5,162 bases of DNA from Paludibacter sp. (GTDB lineage Bacteria > Bacteroidota > Bacteroidia > Bacteroidales > Paludibacteraceae), in NCBI GenBank assembly GCA_030655595.1, contig JAUSNQ010000056.1, positions 1 through 5,162 on the forward strand, in the 5' to 3' direction. The notes beneath the pieces are model-generated. The model was not told the DNA's origin. It worked only from the letters and a program-made list of their open reading frames with translations, and made no database searches. Numbering within the stretch: the first letter of the stretch is position 1; each line of letters opens with the position of its first letter. The translations under genes and the position numbers were made by a program. Below, in pieces: positions 1 through 5,087 of the stretch.

Positions 1-117
1 GTAATCTGCTGAGTCGAAGACTTACCCGAAGGCGCAGCCCGCCATTGAAAACCGACATTACTCGTTAAAAATGTAGTGTTGAGTTTTCCAATCTCTAAAC
101 AATGCGGTTGTTCTTTT
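1..117 (-). ncRNA. candidate structured RNA or REP-like hairpin element, cut by left edge
   Basis: No protein is recognisable here. Read on the minus strand the stretch folds well: ATTGGAAAAC (83-92) pairs with GTTTTCAAT (44-52) with one bulged base, enclosing ACATT/AATGT (70-74 with 55-59); then GCTG/CAGC (35-38 with 8-11) closes over two small hairpins, GCC-UUCG-GGU (33 to 24) and AGTC-UUC-GACT (22 to 12). The stable cUUCGg loop and the G-U pair exist only on the minus strand; the plus strand would have C-GAA-type loops and an A-C mismatch, which favours minus-strand RNA. Positions 1-60 are visibly richer in G+C than the surrounding DNA. A TAnnTTTG element at 124-131 could start it near 117. 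I do not recognise the family. Alternatives are a dispersed intergenic palindrome, since the 1-25 segment resembles such elements, or the 5' end of a minus-strand gene with ATG at 58, whose Leu/Arg-rich reading looks unnatural. Confidence 0.3.
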
Positions 118-123
118 ATGTTG

Positions 124-131
124 CAAATATA
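124..131 (-). promoter_or_regulatory. candidate -7 element TATATTTG for leftward transcription
   Basis: On the minus strand this reads TATATTTG, an exact match to the Bacteroidota -7 consensus TAnnTTTG. A start about seven bases downstream would fall near 117, just before the hairpin-rich stretch. No convincing TTTG -33 partner is found 19-21 bp upstream, so the call rests on one element only. Confidence 0.35.
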
Positions 132-324
132 ATATATTTATCGAGATAACAGTTCCTTTTCAAAGCTTTTTTTCATAATTTTCAGAAAATTTCTTTTTCA
201 ATATCAATCTAATTCAAATTATGAAAAAACAGATGTGGATATTTCGCAATTCAAAAAAAAATAGCTACTTTTGTTGCCGTTAAATTTTAATAATTCCTAC
301 AAAATTCACTAATATACAGTTGTT
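132..324. other. AT-rich intergenic region upstream of the TPR gene
   Basis: Together with 1-131 this makes over 300 bases without a recognised protein gene. It holds the divergent promoter candidates (124-131 minus, 266-273 plus), a perfect 15-bp palindrome AATTTTC-A-GAAAATT at 177-191 of unknown meaning, and several A and T runs. A 20-codon reading frame at 221-283 exists but it overlaps the -7 element and so lies mostly upstream of the expected transcription start; I do not call it a gene. Confidence 0.6.
266..273 (+). promoter_or_regulatory. -7 element TACTTTTG of the TPR-ribH operon
   Basis: TACTTTTG matches TAnnTTTG exactly. An imperfect -33 candidate, TTTC at 242-245, lies 20 bp upstream. 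The expected start near 280 leaves a leader of about 45 bases before the ATG at 325. The leader has no Shine-Dalgarno sequence, as is normal in this phylum. Confidence 0.55.
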
Positions 325-999
325 ATGTCGAAGAAAGCAGCAAAACAGAATGATGAATTTGAAAACGTAGAACATGCGTTAACTACATCAGAAGCATTCA
401 TTGAGAAATATCAAAAACAGATACTTTATGGTTTGGGTATTGTTGCCGTTATTGTAATGGCTTTCTTAGCAATCAATAATTTTTATGTAAAACCACGGAG
501 TGCAGAAGCTGCCAATGAGATGTATAAATCTCAGCAGTATTTTAGCACTGATTCATTCAAACTTGCGCTTGAGGGTGACGGTTTTGAGTCTATCGGATTC
601 GAAGCGATCAGTTCAGATTATAGTTTGACAACATCCGGAAATTTAGCTAAAGCTTATGCCGGGATTTGTTATTTTCACCTGGGAGATTACGAGCAAGCAA
701 TCAAATATTTGTCAGGATATGATGGTAAAGATCAGTTTTTCTCAATTACTGTAGTGGGCCTGATAGGTGATTGTTATGTTGAATTAGGCGAATCTCAGAA
801 AGCCACCAGATTTTTCATCAAAGCTGCTGAATCAAAAAATGAAGTGTTAGCTCCATTTTACCTGAAAAAGGCAGCCGTCATTTTTGAATCAATTGGTGAA
901 AATGAAAAAGCATTAAAAAACTATCTGGCGATTAAAGATATGTATCCACTTAGTCTTGAAGGACAGGATATTGATAAGTTTATTACCCGTCTCCAATAA
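325..999 (+). CDS. membrane-anchored tetratricopeptide repeat protein
   Basis: The 224-residue product has a charged, Lys-rich N-terminus (1-30), one hydrophobic segment at about 33-50 and then a helical domain with TPR-like repeats. The clearest repeats are near 105-130 ([20 protein letters not shown]), 140-170 ([16 protein letters not shown]) and 176-206 ([20 protein letters not shown]). This layout, cytosolic tail, single anchor and periplasmic TPR domain, is like the YfgM-type proteins, which in enterobacteria associate with the SecYEG translocon and periplasmic chaperones. Similar TPR proteins often precede ribH in Bacteroidota, so the pairing seems old rather than accidental. A role in envelope protein handling is inference only; nothing in the sequence names a partner. 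No lipobox or cleavable signal is seen, so the hydrophobic segment is read as an uncleaved anchor. The ATG at 325 follows a good promoter and precedes a natural-looking N-terminus. It is the first gene of a two-gene operon with ribH, 7 bp downstream. Confidence 0.85.
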   Translation: MSKKAAKQNDEFENVEHALTTSEAFIEKYQKQILYGLGIVAVIVMAFLAINNFYVKPRSAEAANEMYKSQQYFSTDSFKLALEGDGFESIGFEAISSDYSLTTSGNLAKAYAGICYFHLGDYEQAIKYLSGYDGKDQFFSITVVGLIGDCYVELGESQKATRFFIKAAESKNEVLAPFYLKKAAVIFESIGENEKALKNYLAIKDMYPLSLEGQDIDKFITRLQ

Positions 1000-1006
1000 G
1001 ATTAAC

Positions 1007-1513
1007 ATGGCTACTCAATATCAGAATCTTTCTGAATACGATTTGGATTTAATGCCATCCAAAGAAGTTTTAGAAACTCAAACTTATGCAATTGCTGTTG
1101 CTGACTGGAATCCTCAGATCACTCATGCACTTTTAAATGGCGCTATCGAAAGTTTGACGCATCATGGTGTTTTAAAAAGAAACATCAATGTGGTTCATGT
1201 TCCGGGAACATTTGAACTTACCTATGCAGCTAAGCATATGGTCTATGATGATATTGATAGCACTAAATATGATGCTGTAATTGTACTTGGATGTGTAGTT
1301 CAAGGAGATACTCCGCATTTCGATTATGTTTGTCAGGGTGTAACTGAAGGAATTACACTTTTAAACACCATAGAGAAATCATGTCCTGTCATTTTTGGGG
1401 TGCTGACTACCAATACGATGCAGCAAGCTTTGGACAGAGCTGGTGGAATACACGGAAATAAAGGTGTTGAGGCTGCAATTACAGCCATGAAAATGGCTAA
1501 TATCGTTTGGTAG
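1007..1513 (+). CDS. ribH: 6,7-dimethyl-8-ribityllumazine synthase
   Basis: The enzyme condenses 5-amino-6-ribitylamino-uracil with 3,4-dihydroxy-2-butanone 4-phosphate, the penultimate step of riboflavin synthesis, in the cytosol; family members form pentamers or 60-mer capsids. I take the ATG at 1007, giving 168 residues, a normal length. An ATG at 956 would add 17 residues and overlap the upstream gene, and its extra residues do not resemble the family. Visible motifs are ADWNPQIT (32-39), VPGTFEL (65-71), [15 protein letters not shown] (94-108) with the presumed catalytic His104, FGVLTTNT (130-137) and [17 protein letters not shown] (141-157) with phosphate-binding Arg144 and Lys152. Trp34 occupies the place where Bacillus has Phe22 and yeasts have Trp, stacking on the ligand. 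It follows the TPR gene by 7 bp and has no promoter of its own, so co-transcription is likely. No other rib gene is present in the window. Confidence 0.97.
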   Translation: MATQYQNLSEYDLDLMPSKEVLETQTYAIAVADWNPQITHALLNGAIESLTHHGVLKRNINVVHVPGTFELTYAAKHMVYDDIDSTKYDAVIVLGCVVQGDTPHFDYVCQGVTEGITLLNTIEKSCPVIFGVLTTNTMQQALDRAGGIHGNKGVEAAITAMKMANIVW

Positions 1514-1537
1514 AAACAAAATAAAATTGTATTTTTG
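1506..1537 (+). promoter_or_regulatory. promoter of the tRNA-Tyr/tRNA-Gly unit
   Basis: TTTG at 1506-1509 and TATTTTTG at 1530-1537 are separated by exactly 20 bp, a full match to the Bacteroidota promoter (TTTG, 19-21 bp, TAnnTTTG). The -33 element lies across the last two codons of ribH. Transcription should begin near 1543-1545, a few bases before the mature tRNA end at 1549. This is the best promoter in the window. Confidence 0.8.
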
Positions 1538-1548
1538 CACCGCTTTTA

Positions 1549-1631
1549 GGGCAGTTACCAAAGTGGCCAACTGGGGCTGACTGTAACTCAGCTGTCTTTC
1601 GACTTCGGAGGTTCGAATCCTTCACTGCCCA
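1549..1631 (+). tRNA. tRNA-Tyr (anticodon GTA)
   Basis: A class II tRNA of 83 bases. The acceptor stem is GGGCAGT (1549-1555) with ACTGCCC (1624-1630), discriminator A1631. The anticodon stem GCTGA/TCAGC encloses CTGTAAC with GTA at 1583-1585, reading both Tyr codons. A long variable arm follows (about 1593-1606), as expected for bacterial tRNA-Tyr, then the T arm GGAGG-TTCGAAT-CCTTC (1607-1623). CCA is not encoded and must be added by nucleotidyltransferase. It is separated from tRNA-Gly by 8 bases and surely shares its transcript. Confidence 0.97.
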
Positions 1632-1639
1632 CTATTTAT

Positions 1640-1712
1640 GCGGAAGTAGCTCAGTTGATAGAGCATTAGCCTTCCAAGCTGAGGGTCGCGGGTTTGAGTC
1701 CCGTCTTCCGCT
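1640..1712 (+). tRNA. tRNA-Gly (anticodon TCC)
   Basis: A 73-base class I tRNA. The acceptor stem is GCGGAAG (1640-1646) with CTTCCGC (1705-1711), discriminator T1712. The D arm is GCTC-AGTTGATA-GAGC; the anticodon stem TTAGC/GCTGA encloses CTTCCAA with TCC at 1673-1675, reading GGA and GGG; the T arm is GCGGG-TTTGAGT-CCCGT. CCA is not encoded. It is the second and last gene of the tRNA unit, which in many relatives is longer and continues to tRNA-Thr and tuf; here it stops at the terminator at 1737-1774. Confidence 0.97.
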
Positions 1713-1736
1713 CTCAAAGGGAGAGACGAAAGTCTC

Positions 1737-1774
1737 AAAAAAAGGATGCAGATTAAACCCTGCATCTTTTTTTT
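1737..1774. terminator. bidirectional Rho-independent terminator
   Basis: The 7-bp stem GATGCAG (1745-1751) / CTGCATC (1760-1766) has an 8-base loop and is followed by eight T on the plus strand (1767-1774). It is preceded by seven A (1737-1743), which is a T run for the minus strand. It therefore ends the tRNA transcript from the left and the minus-strand unit whose last stop codon is at 1792. A small GAGAC-GAAA-GTCTC hairpin at 1723-1736 lies just before it and may help 3' processing of the tRNA-Gly precursor. Confidence 0.88.
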
Positions 1775-1791
1775 GATGTGCCGAAAAGGAA

Positions 1792-2001
1792 TTAAGCTCC
1801 CAAAGCTTTGAGTGCCTCATAAACCAAAAATGCCGGCCAAACGATGGCTTTTAAAAAACCCAATACGCCAATCCAAAATGACGTTGCCTGTGCGATGAAA
1901 TAAATCGCAGCTCCAATGAAACCTAATCCATAAACAGCACCACCAGATGCCCCGTTTGAATAATTAGGTTTGCAACAGTTGTTGTTTTGTTCTTCAGACA
2001 T
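1792..2001 (-). CDS. small conserved two-TM membrane protein, function unknown
   Basis: The product has 69 residues. The first 17 are polar and Asn-rich, with Cys-Cys at 9-10. Two hydrophobic segments follow: about 21-38, Gly-rich (GGAVYGLGFIGAAIYFI), and about 43-62 (WIGVLGFLKAIVWPAFLVYE). The pattern GxYGLGxIGAxxYFI followed by FWxGVLGFLKAxVWPAFLVYE is one I have seen in short hypothetical proteins of varied bacteria, so it is probably a real conserved gene and not a chance frame; no function is known to me. The ATG at 2001 is the only good start and there is no promoter match just upstream. It lies 56 bp after nth on the same strand and ends 18 bp before a terminator, so it is probably the last gene of that transcript. 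A strongly hydrophobic C-terminal part with a short cytosolic head suggests a helical hairpin in the inner membrane. Confidence 0.8.
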   Translation of the reverse strand: MSEEQNNNCCKPNYSNGASGGAVYGLGFIGAAIYFIAQATSFWIGVLGFLKAIVWPAFLVYEALKALGA

Positions 2002-2047
2002 AGTTTCTAAATATTAAGAATTAAACAATTTGAAAACTCATAATTCA

Positions 2048-2068
2048 CCACTAACCACTAATCACTAT
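2048..2068. repeat. short tandem heptamer CCACTAA, three copies (last imperfect)
   Basis: CCACTAA, CCACTAA and TCACTAT follow one another directly (2048-2068). The block includes the last codons and stop of nth and the first bases of the intergenic gap. On the minus strand it reads as repeats of TTAGTGG. Similar TTAGTG-type heptamer runs are, as I recall, common in intergenic DNA of this phylum; here it is short and may have drifted across the nth stop codon. Confidence 0.5.
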
Positions 2069-2696
2069 TTTGATACATCCTGCACCAAGGTTTTAATCCG
2101 CATTCCATGCATTTGGGTTTGCGAGCCTGACAAACATACCGTCCATGCAGAATAAGCCAATGGTGCGCCTTGGGAATTAAATGTTCGGGGATGTGCTTGA
2201 CGAGCATTTGTTCTGTCTGCAAAGGTGTTTTGGAATTTGTTGTAAGCCCAAGTCGCTCGGAAATCCTGAAAACATGGGTATCTACAGCCATGGCGGGTTT
2301 ATTGAATATTACCGAAGCCACCACATTAGCTGTTTTACGCCCCACTCCAGGCAATTTCTGTAGTTCTTCTACGTCATCAGGAACAATGCCATGAAAATCC
2401 GAAATTAATTTTTGAGCCATCCCTACTAGATGATGAGCTTTGTTATTGGGATAGGAAATTGATTTTATATAATTAAAGATTACTTCCGGACTGGTTACTG
2501 CCATACTTTCAGGAGTTGGGAAGTCGGCAAATAATTTTGGAGTGGTCATGTTCACCCTTTTGTCGGTGCACTGTGCTGAAAGGATTACTGCGACGAGCAA
2601 TTGAAATGGATTGCTGTGTTGTAGTTCCGTTTCTGCAACAGGCATGTTTTCCTGAAACCAGCTTATTATCCCCTCGTATCTTTGTTTGATTGTCAT
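2058..2696 (-). CDS. nth: endonuclease III, bifunctional DNA glycosylase/AP lyase
   Basis: This base-excision repair enzyme removes oxidised pyrimidines from DNA and cuts the abasic site by beta-elimination. I choose the ATG at 2696, giving 212 residues, almost the length of E. coli Nth (211). A further ATG at 2723 would add nine hydrophobic residues not found in the family and would start upstream of the likely promoter. Numbering from 2696: a helix-hairpin-helix LPGVGRKTANVV at 115-126 with catalytic Lys121, the motif AVDTHVFRISERLGL at 137-151 with catalytic Asp139, and a C-terminal [4Fe-4S] cluster loop with Cys189, Cys196, Cys199 and Cys205 in the standard C-x6-C-x2-C-x5-C spacing. All key residues are intact. 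It lies 51 bp after the permease gene and 56 bp before the small membrane protein gene, on the same strand. Confidence 0.96.
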   Translation of the reverse strand: MTIKQRYEGIISWFQENMPVAETELQHSNPFQLLVAVILSAQCTDKRVNMTTPKLFADFPTPESMAVTSPEVIFNYIKSISYPNNKAHHLVGMAQKLISDFHGIVPDDVEELQKLPGVGRKTANVVASVIFNKPAMAVDTHVFRISERLGLTTNSKTPLQTEQMLVKHIPEHLIPKAHHWLILHGRYVCQARKPKCMECGLKPWCRMYQNSD

Positions 2697-2709
2697 AGCT
2701 TTAAAAAAA

Positions 2710-2717
2710 CAAAGGTA
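2710..2717 (-). promoter_or_regulatory. candidate -7 element TACCTTTG for nth
   Basis: On the minus strand this reads TACCTTTG, matching TAnnTTTG. A TTG at 2734-2736 lies 16 bp upstream, slightly closer than the usual spacing. Transcription would start near 2703, leaving only about seven bases before the chosen ATG at 2696. If used, it rules out the upstream ATG at 2723 and uncouples nth from the permease gene. Confidence 0.4.
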
Positions 2718-2747
2718 AAACAATATCGTGATTCAATATGTTCATAT

Positions 2748-3746
2748 TTATTTTCTCCGTAAAATTATCCAAATTATCACCGGTGCACCAAACAAAGCAC
2801 TGACTGTGTTGATGGGTAGCGTATATGTTGGTAATTGAGTAATGATGTCGCAGATTAAAATAAGACTAGCTCCAATGAGCATGGAAGCCGGAATTAGAAT
2901 TTTATGGGATGAAGTTTTAAAAACTCCACGAGCAATATGAGGGACCGCTACGCCCACAAAAGCAATCGGACCCGTAAATGCTGTGATGCTACCGGCAAGA
3001 ATTCCGGTTGCAAGTACGATGAGTATGCGTGTTTGCTGTATGTTGATTCCCAGTCCTCTGGCATAGTTTTCACCAAAAAGTAGTCCGTCGGATTTTTTAT
3101 GAAGAGCGAATGCCAGGAGCAGTCCGAACAGCACAATGGGTGCCAGCACCTGCAAGTTCTCCCAATTCACGGCACTCAGACTACCAAAAGTCCAAAGGAC
3201 ATATAATTTAATTGCATCGGGATTAGAAAAGTTTTGTAGAATACTGACAATTGAGCTTGCTATGGTTCCAAACATGATGCCCACAATGAGTAAGGAAATG
3301 GCATTATGCAATTTGTAAGAAACCGCAATAACAAGCAGCAACACCAAAGAAGCACCCACTATAGCAGCAATGATAGTCCCCCATCCACTACTTATCAAGA
3401 TTCCGGGAAGCAAAGATGCACTCATCATGGTAATGGCTACACCGAGACTTGCACCTGAACTAACACCCAGAATATATGGATCTGCTAAAGGATTTCGGAA
3501 CAAAGTCTGCATGAGCAGCCCTGCTACCGAGAGAGATACGCCTGCAATGATTGCTGTAATGGCTTTTGGAACCCTGAAGTTCAGCAAAATTTCTGTGTGG
3601 ATTGGGTTGGTGTTGTTTCCTGTAATGATTGATATTAACTCGTTGAAACTTATATGAATACTTCCTATTCCCAAGTCGAGCAGGAACAGGAAGAAGGTAC
3701 CAATCAGCAAAGGAATAAATAGCCAGTTTGTTTTTTTTGAAGTCAT
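2748..3746 (-). CDS. FecCD/BtuC-family ABC transporter permease (siderophore, haem or cobalamin type)
   Basis: The 332-residue integral inner-membrane protein is of normal length for the family, which has ten membrane helices and works as a dimer with an ATPase and a periplasmic binding protein. Family motifs are FRVPKAITAIIAGVSLSVAG (57-76), then QTLFRNPLADPYILGVSSGA (80-99), the ATPase-coupling region around YARGLGI (228-234), FTGPIAFVGVAVPHIAR (257-273) and the C-terminal LPTYTLPINTVSALFGAPVI (305-324). Hydrophobic stretches cover about 10-25, 60-82, 92-112, 120-142, 148-170, 196-215, 238-258, 283-300 and 310-328. The substrate cannot be told from the permease alone. No ATPase or binding-protein gene is present on either side within the window: the neighbours are a glycan hydrolase and nth, so the partners must be elsewhere. 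The ATG at 3746 gives a short Lys-containing tail before helix 1. A promoter candidate with an overlapping palindrome lies upstream. Confidence 0.93.
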   Translation of the reverse strand: MTSKKTNWLFIPLLIGTFFLFLLDLGIGSIHISFNELISIITGNNTNPIHTEILLNFRVPKAITAIIAGVSLSVAGLLMQTLFRNPLADPYILGVSSGASLGVAITMMSASLLPGILISSGWGTIIAAIVGASLVLLLVIAVSYKLHNAISLLIVGIMFGTIASSIVSILQNFSNPDAIKLYVLWTFGSLSAVNWENLQVLAPIVLFGLLLAFALHKKSDGLLFGENYARGLGINIQQTRILIVLATGILAGSITAFTGPIAFVGVAVPHIARGVFKTSSHKILIPASMLIGASLILICDIITQLPTYTLPINTVSALFGAPVIIWIILRRK

Positions 3747-3773
3747 GGATTGATTTTCAGCCTGTAATCAGTA

Positions 3774-3795
3774 TTTGAAAAAGTTTTCAAAAGTA
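3774..3795 (-). promoter_or_regulatory. promoter candidate with overlapping operator-like palindrome, permease gene
   Basis: On the minus strand TACTTTTG (3795 to 3788) matches the -7 consensus; no clear -33 element is seen. Transcription would begin near 3781, with a leader of about 35 bases. A perfect inverted repeat, TTTGAAAA-AG-TTTTCAAA (3774-3791), covers the end of the -7 element and the presumed start, a position suited to a repressor. Iron-type uptake genes are commonly controlled by Fur or DtxR-type repressors, but this palindrome is not a recognisable site for either. Confidence 0.42.
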
Positions 3796-3841
3796 AGAAA
3801 AAATACAGACATGAAAATCATGATGGATTAAAAAATACAAA

Positions 3842-5059
3842 TCATTTGGCTTTTTTGTATCTCAACAATGCTTCTAAAAAGTAGTAGTCGGCATAAACCA
3901 GCGGTACATCCATCTCTTCATTATGCGGAAAGCTGCCCACGCAATGTTTGATAATGAAATTATTGTTGTTTCCAACTTCACCTCTATATTTTTCTGAAAG
4001 ATTTTCAATCATTTGCACTGCTGCATTGAAATAAATCTCCTTTTTACTTACTTCATAATTGCTCAATTCAAAAAGGGCTGAAGCTGTAATTGCTGCAGCA
4101 GATGCATCCCGCAATTTTAGGGTAGTGTGAATCGCTGCGTTCCAGTCGGGTGTAAATCCAGAATCAACTATATTGAAATCCCAATATGGAATCATATCAT
4201 CAGGCAAATTTGGATGATTTAGAAAATAATCAGCAGCCTGCATAGCTGCGTGTAAATAGCGAGGCTCTTTTGTCTCTCTGTAAACCATTGTAAATCCGTA
4301 GATTGCCCAAGCTTGACCACGAGCCCATGTGGAAGCATCGGTATAACCTTGCATGGTGGCTTTATTGAGTGCTTTTCCGGTTATTGTATCATAATTTACA
4401 ACATGATAGGTACTGTAATCCGAACGGAAATGATTTTTTAATGTTGTTTCAGTATGTGTGATTGCAATTTCCTTAAATATAGGATTATTAGTTTCTTTTG
4501 CAGCAAAAAAAAGCAATTCCAGATTCATCATATTATCAATAATAACCGGATAGAACCATTCAAAATTTCCATCCCAGGATCGTCTGTAATTCCATGACTT
4601 AATACTGCCAGTTTTTGCATCGAACCGGGAGCATAACGATTCTGCCGAACGTATTAATATCTCTTTATATCTTGGATCTCCGGTAAGTCTATACGCATTG
4701 CCATATGAACAATACATCATAAAACCCAGATCATGATGGTCTGTGAAATTTTTCAGCTCTTCTAAAGATTCTGTCCACCTGATGGCTTGTTCTTTCCATT
4801 TTTTATCATTTGTATATTCATATAAATACCAAAGGTTACCGGCGAAAAACCCGCTTGTCCAGTCGTACATATTTGTTGTTTTTAACGTACCGTCCTTGGC
4901 AGTTGTTCGCGGATAGTGCGTTACATCGGTGACTACTTTCAACATGCCCGAAGTTTGTTGTTCGGCAAATGCGAAATTTTGGTCAATAAACTTTTTCTTA
5001 TCAGAAGTGCAGTTGACTAGAAATAAAGTTACAGCTAAAATTAAAAATACATTTCTCAT
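3842..5059 (-). CDS. GH88 unsaturated glucuronyl hydrolase, predicted lipoprotein
   Basis: Enzymes of this family remove the 4,5-unsaturated uronic acid left at the non-reducing end by polysaccharide lyases, acting on oligosaccharides from glycosaminoglycans or related acidic glycans by hydration of the double bond. The 405-residue product starts with a signal peptide (2-16) and a lipobox-like LVNC with Cys17, so it should be a lipoprotein facing the periplasm or outer surface. The (alpha/alpha)6 barrel carries MYDWTSGFFAGNLWYLYE (64-81), HHDLGFMMYCSYG (108-120) with Asp110 and IIDNMMNLELLFFAA (173-187) with Asp175; these correspond to the catalytic Asp88 and Asp149 of Bacillus UGL. Further family motifs are TWARGQAWAIYGF (244-256), RDASAAAITASALFEL (317-332) and YADYYFLEALLR (389-400). 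The 26 residues between WDF and RDAS seem a longer loop than in some relatives. Exact substrate is unknown; GH105 is a less likely alternative. No lyase, SusC/SusD or sulfatase gene is visible, though the upstream side lies outside the window. Confidence 0.92.
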   Translation of the reverse strand: MRNVFLILAVTLFLVNCTSDKKKFIDQNFAFAEQQTSGMLKVVTDVTHYPRTTAKDGTLKTTNMYDWTSGFFAGNLWYLYEYTNDKKWKEQAIRWTESLEELKNFTDHHDLGFMMYCSYGNAYRLTGDPRYKEILIRSAESLCSRFDAKTGSIKSWNYRRSWDGNFEWFYPVIIDNMMNLELLFFAAKETNNPIFKEIAITHTETTLKNHFRSDYSTYHVVNYDTITGKALNKATMQGYTDASTWARGQAWAIYGFTMVYRETKEPRYLHAAMQAADYFLNHPNLPDDMIPYWDFNIVDSGFTPDWNAAIHTTLKLRDASAAAITASALFELSNYEVSKKEIYFNAAVQMIENLSEKYRGEVGNNNNFIIKHCVGSFPHNEEMDVPLVYADYYFLEALLRYKKAK

Positions 5060-5087
5060 ATTTTTTTACTCTTTGTTTTTTATGTCA

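Noticed and set aside
8..40. Possible cobalamin riboswitch B12 box (AGTCGAAGACTTACC)
   Set aside because: It resembles the box AGYCMGGAGACCKGCC only with a deletion and several changes, no upstream riboswitch core is visible and the next plus-strand gene is not a B12 gene.
8..40. SRP RNA apical hairpin (CCCGAAGGCGCAGCC) on the plus strand
   Set aside because: The conserved GGAA loop and the flanking AGCAG/CAGG internal loop are not matched, and pairing is better on the opposite strand.
221..283. 20-codon frame beginning MKKQMWIFRN
   Set aside because: It contains the -7 element of the next gene and lies mostly upstream of the expected transcription start; no similarity or context supports it.
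271..451. Exact 12-base direct repeat TTGTTGCCGTTA at 271-282 and 440-451
   Set aside because: One repeat of this length is expected by chance in about 5 kb, and the second copy is inside the TM-coding part of the TPR gene.
956..1006. Upstream ATG extension of ribH
   Set aside because: The extra 17 residues overlap the TPR gene and do not look like the family; the ATG at 1007 gives a normal length.
1379..1570. Minus-strand 63-residue frame over the end of ribH and start of tRNA-Tyr
   Set aside because: It is antisense to a clear enzyme gene and runs into a tRNA; no domain or promoter supports it.
1632..1820. Minus-strand 62-residue reading frame across tRNA-Gly
   Set aside because: Its core (RRDSNPRPSAWKANALSTELLP) is the well-known false translation of the antisense of a tRNA-Gly gene, and it also crosses the terminator.
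2170..3657. Plus-strand frames opposite nth and the permease
   Set aside because: They are shadows of strongly conserved minus-strand genes, without promoters or recognisable domains.
3798..3822. Terminator for the GH88 gene (CATGA-TTT-TCATG followed by a T run on the minus strand)
   Set aside because: The stem is only five AT-rich pairs and the T run is six bases away; too weak to call.
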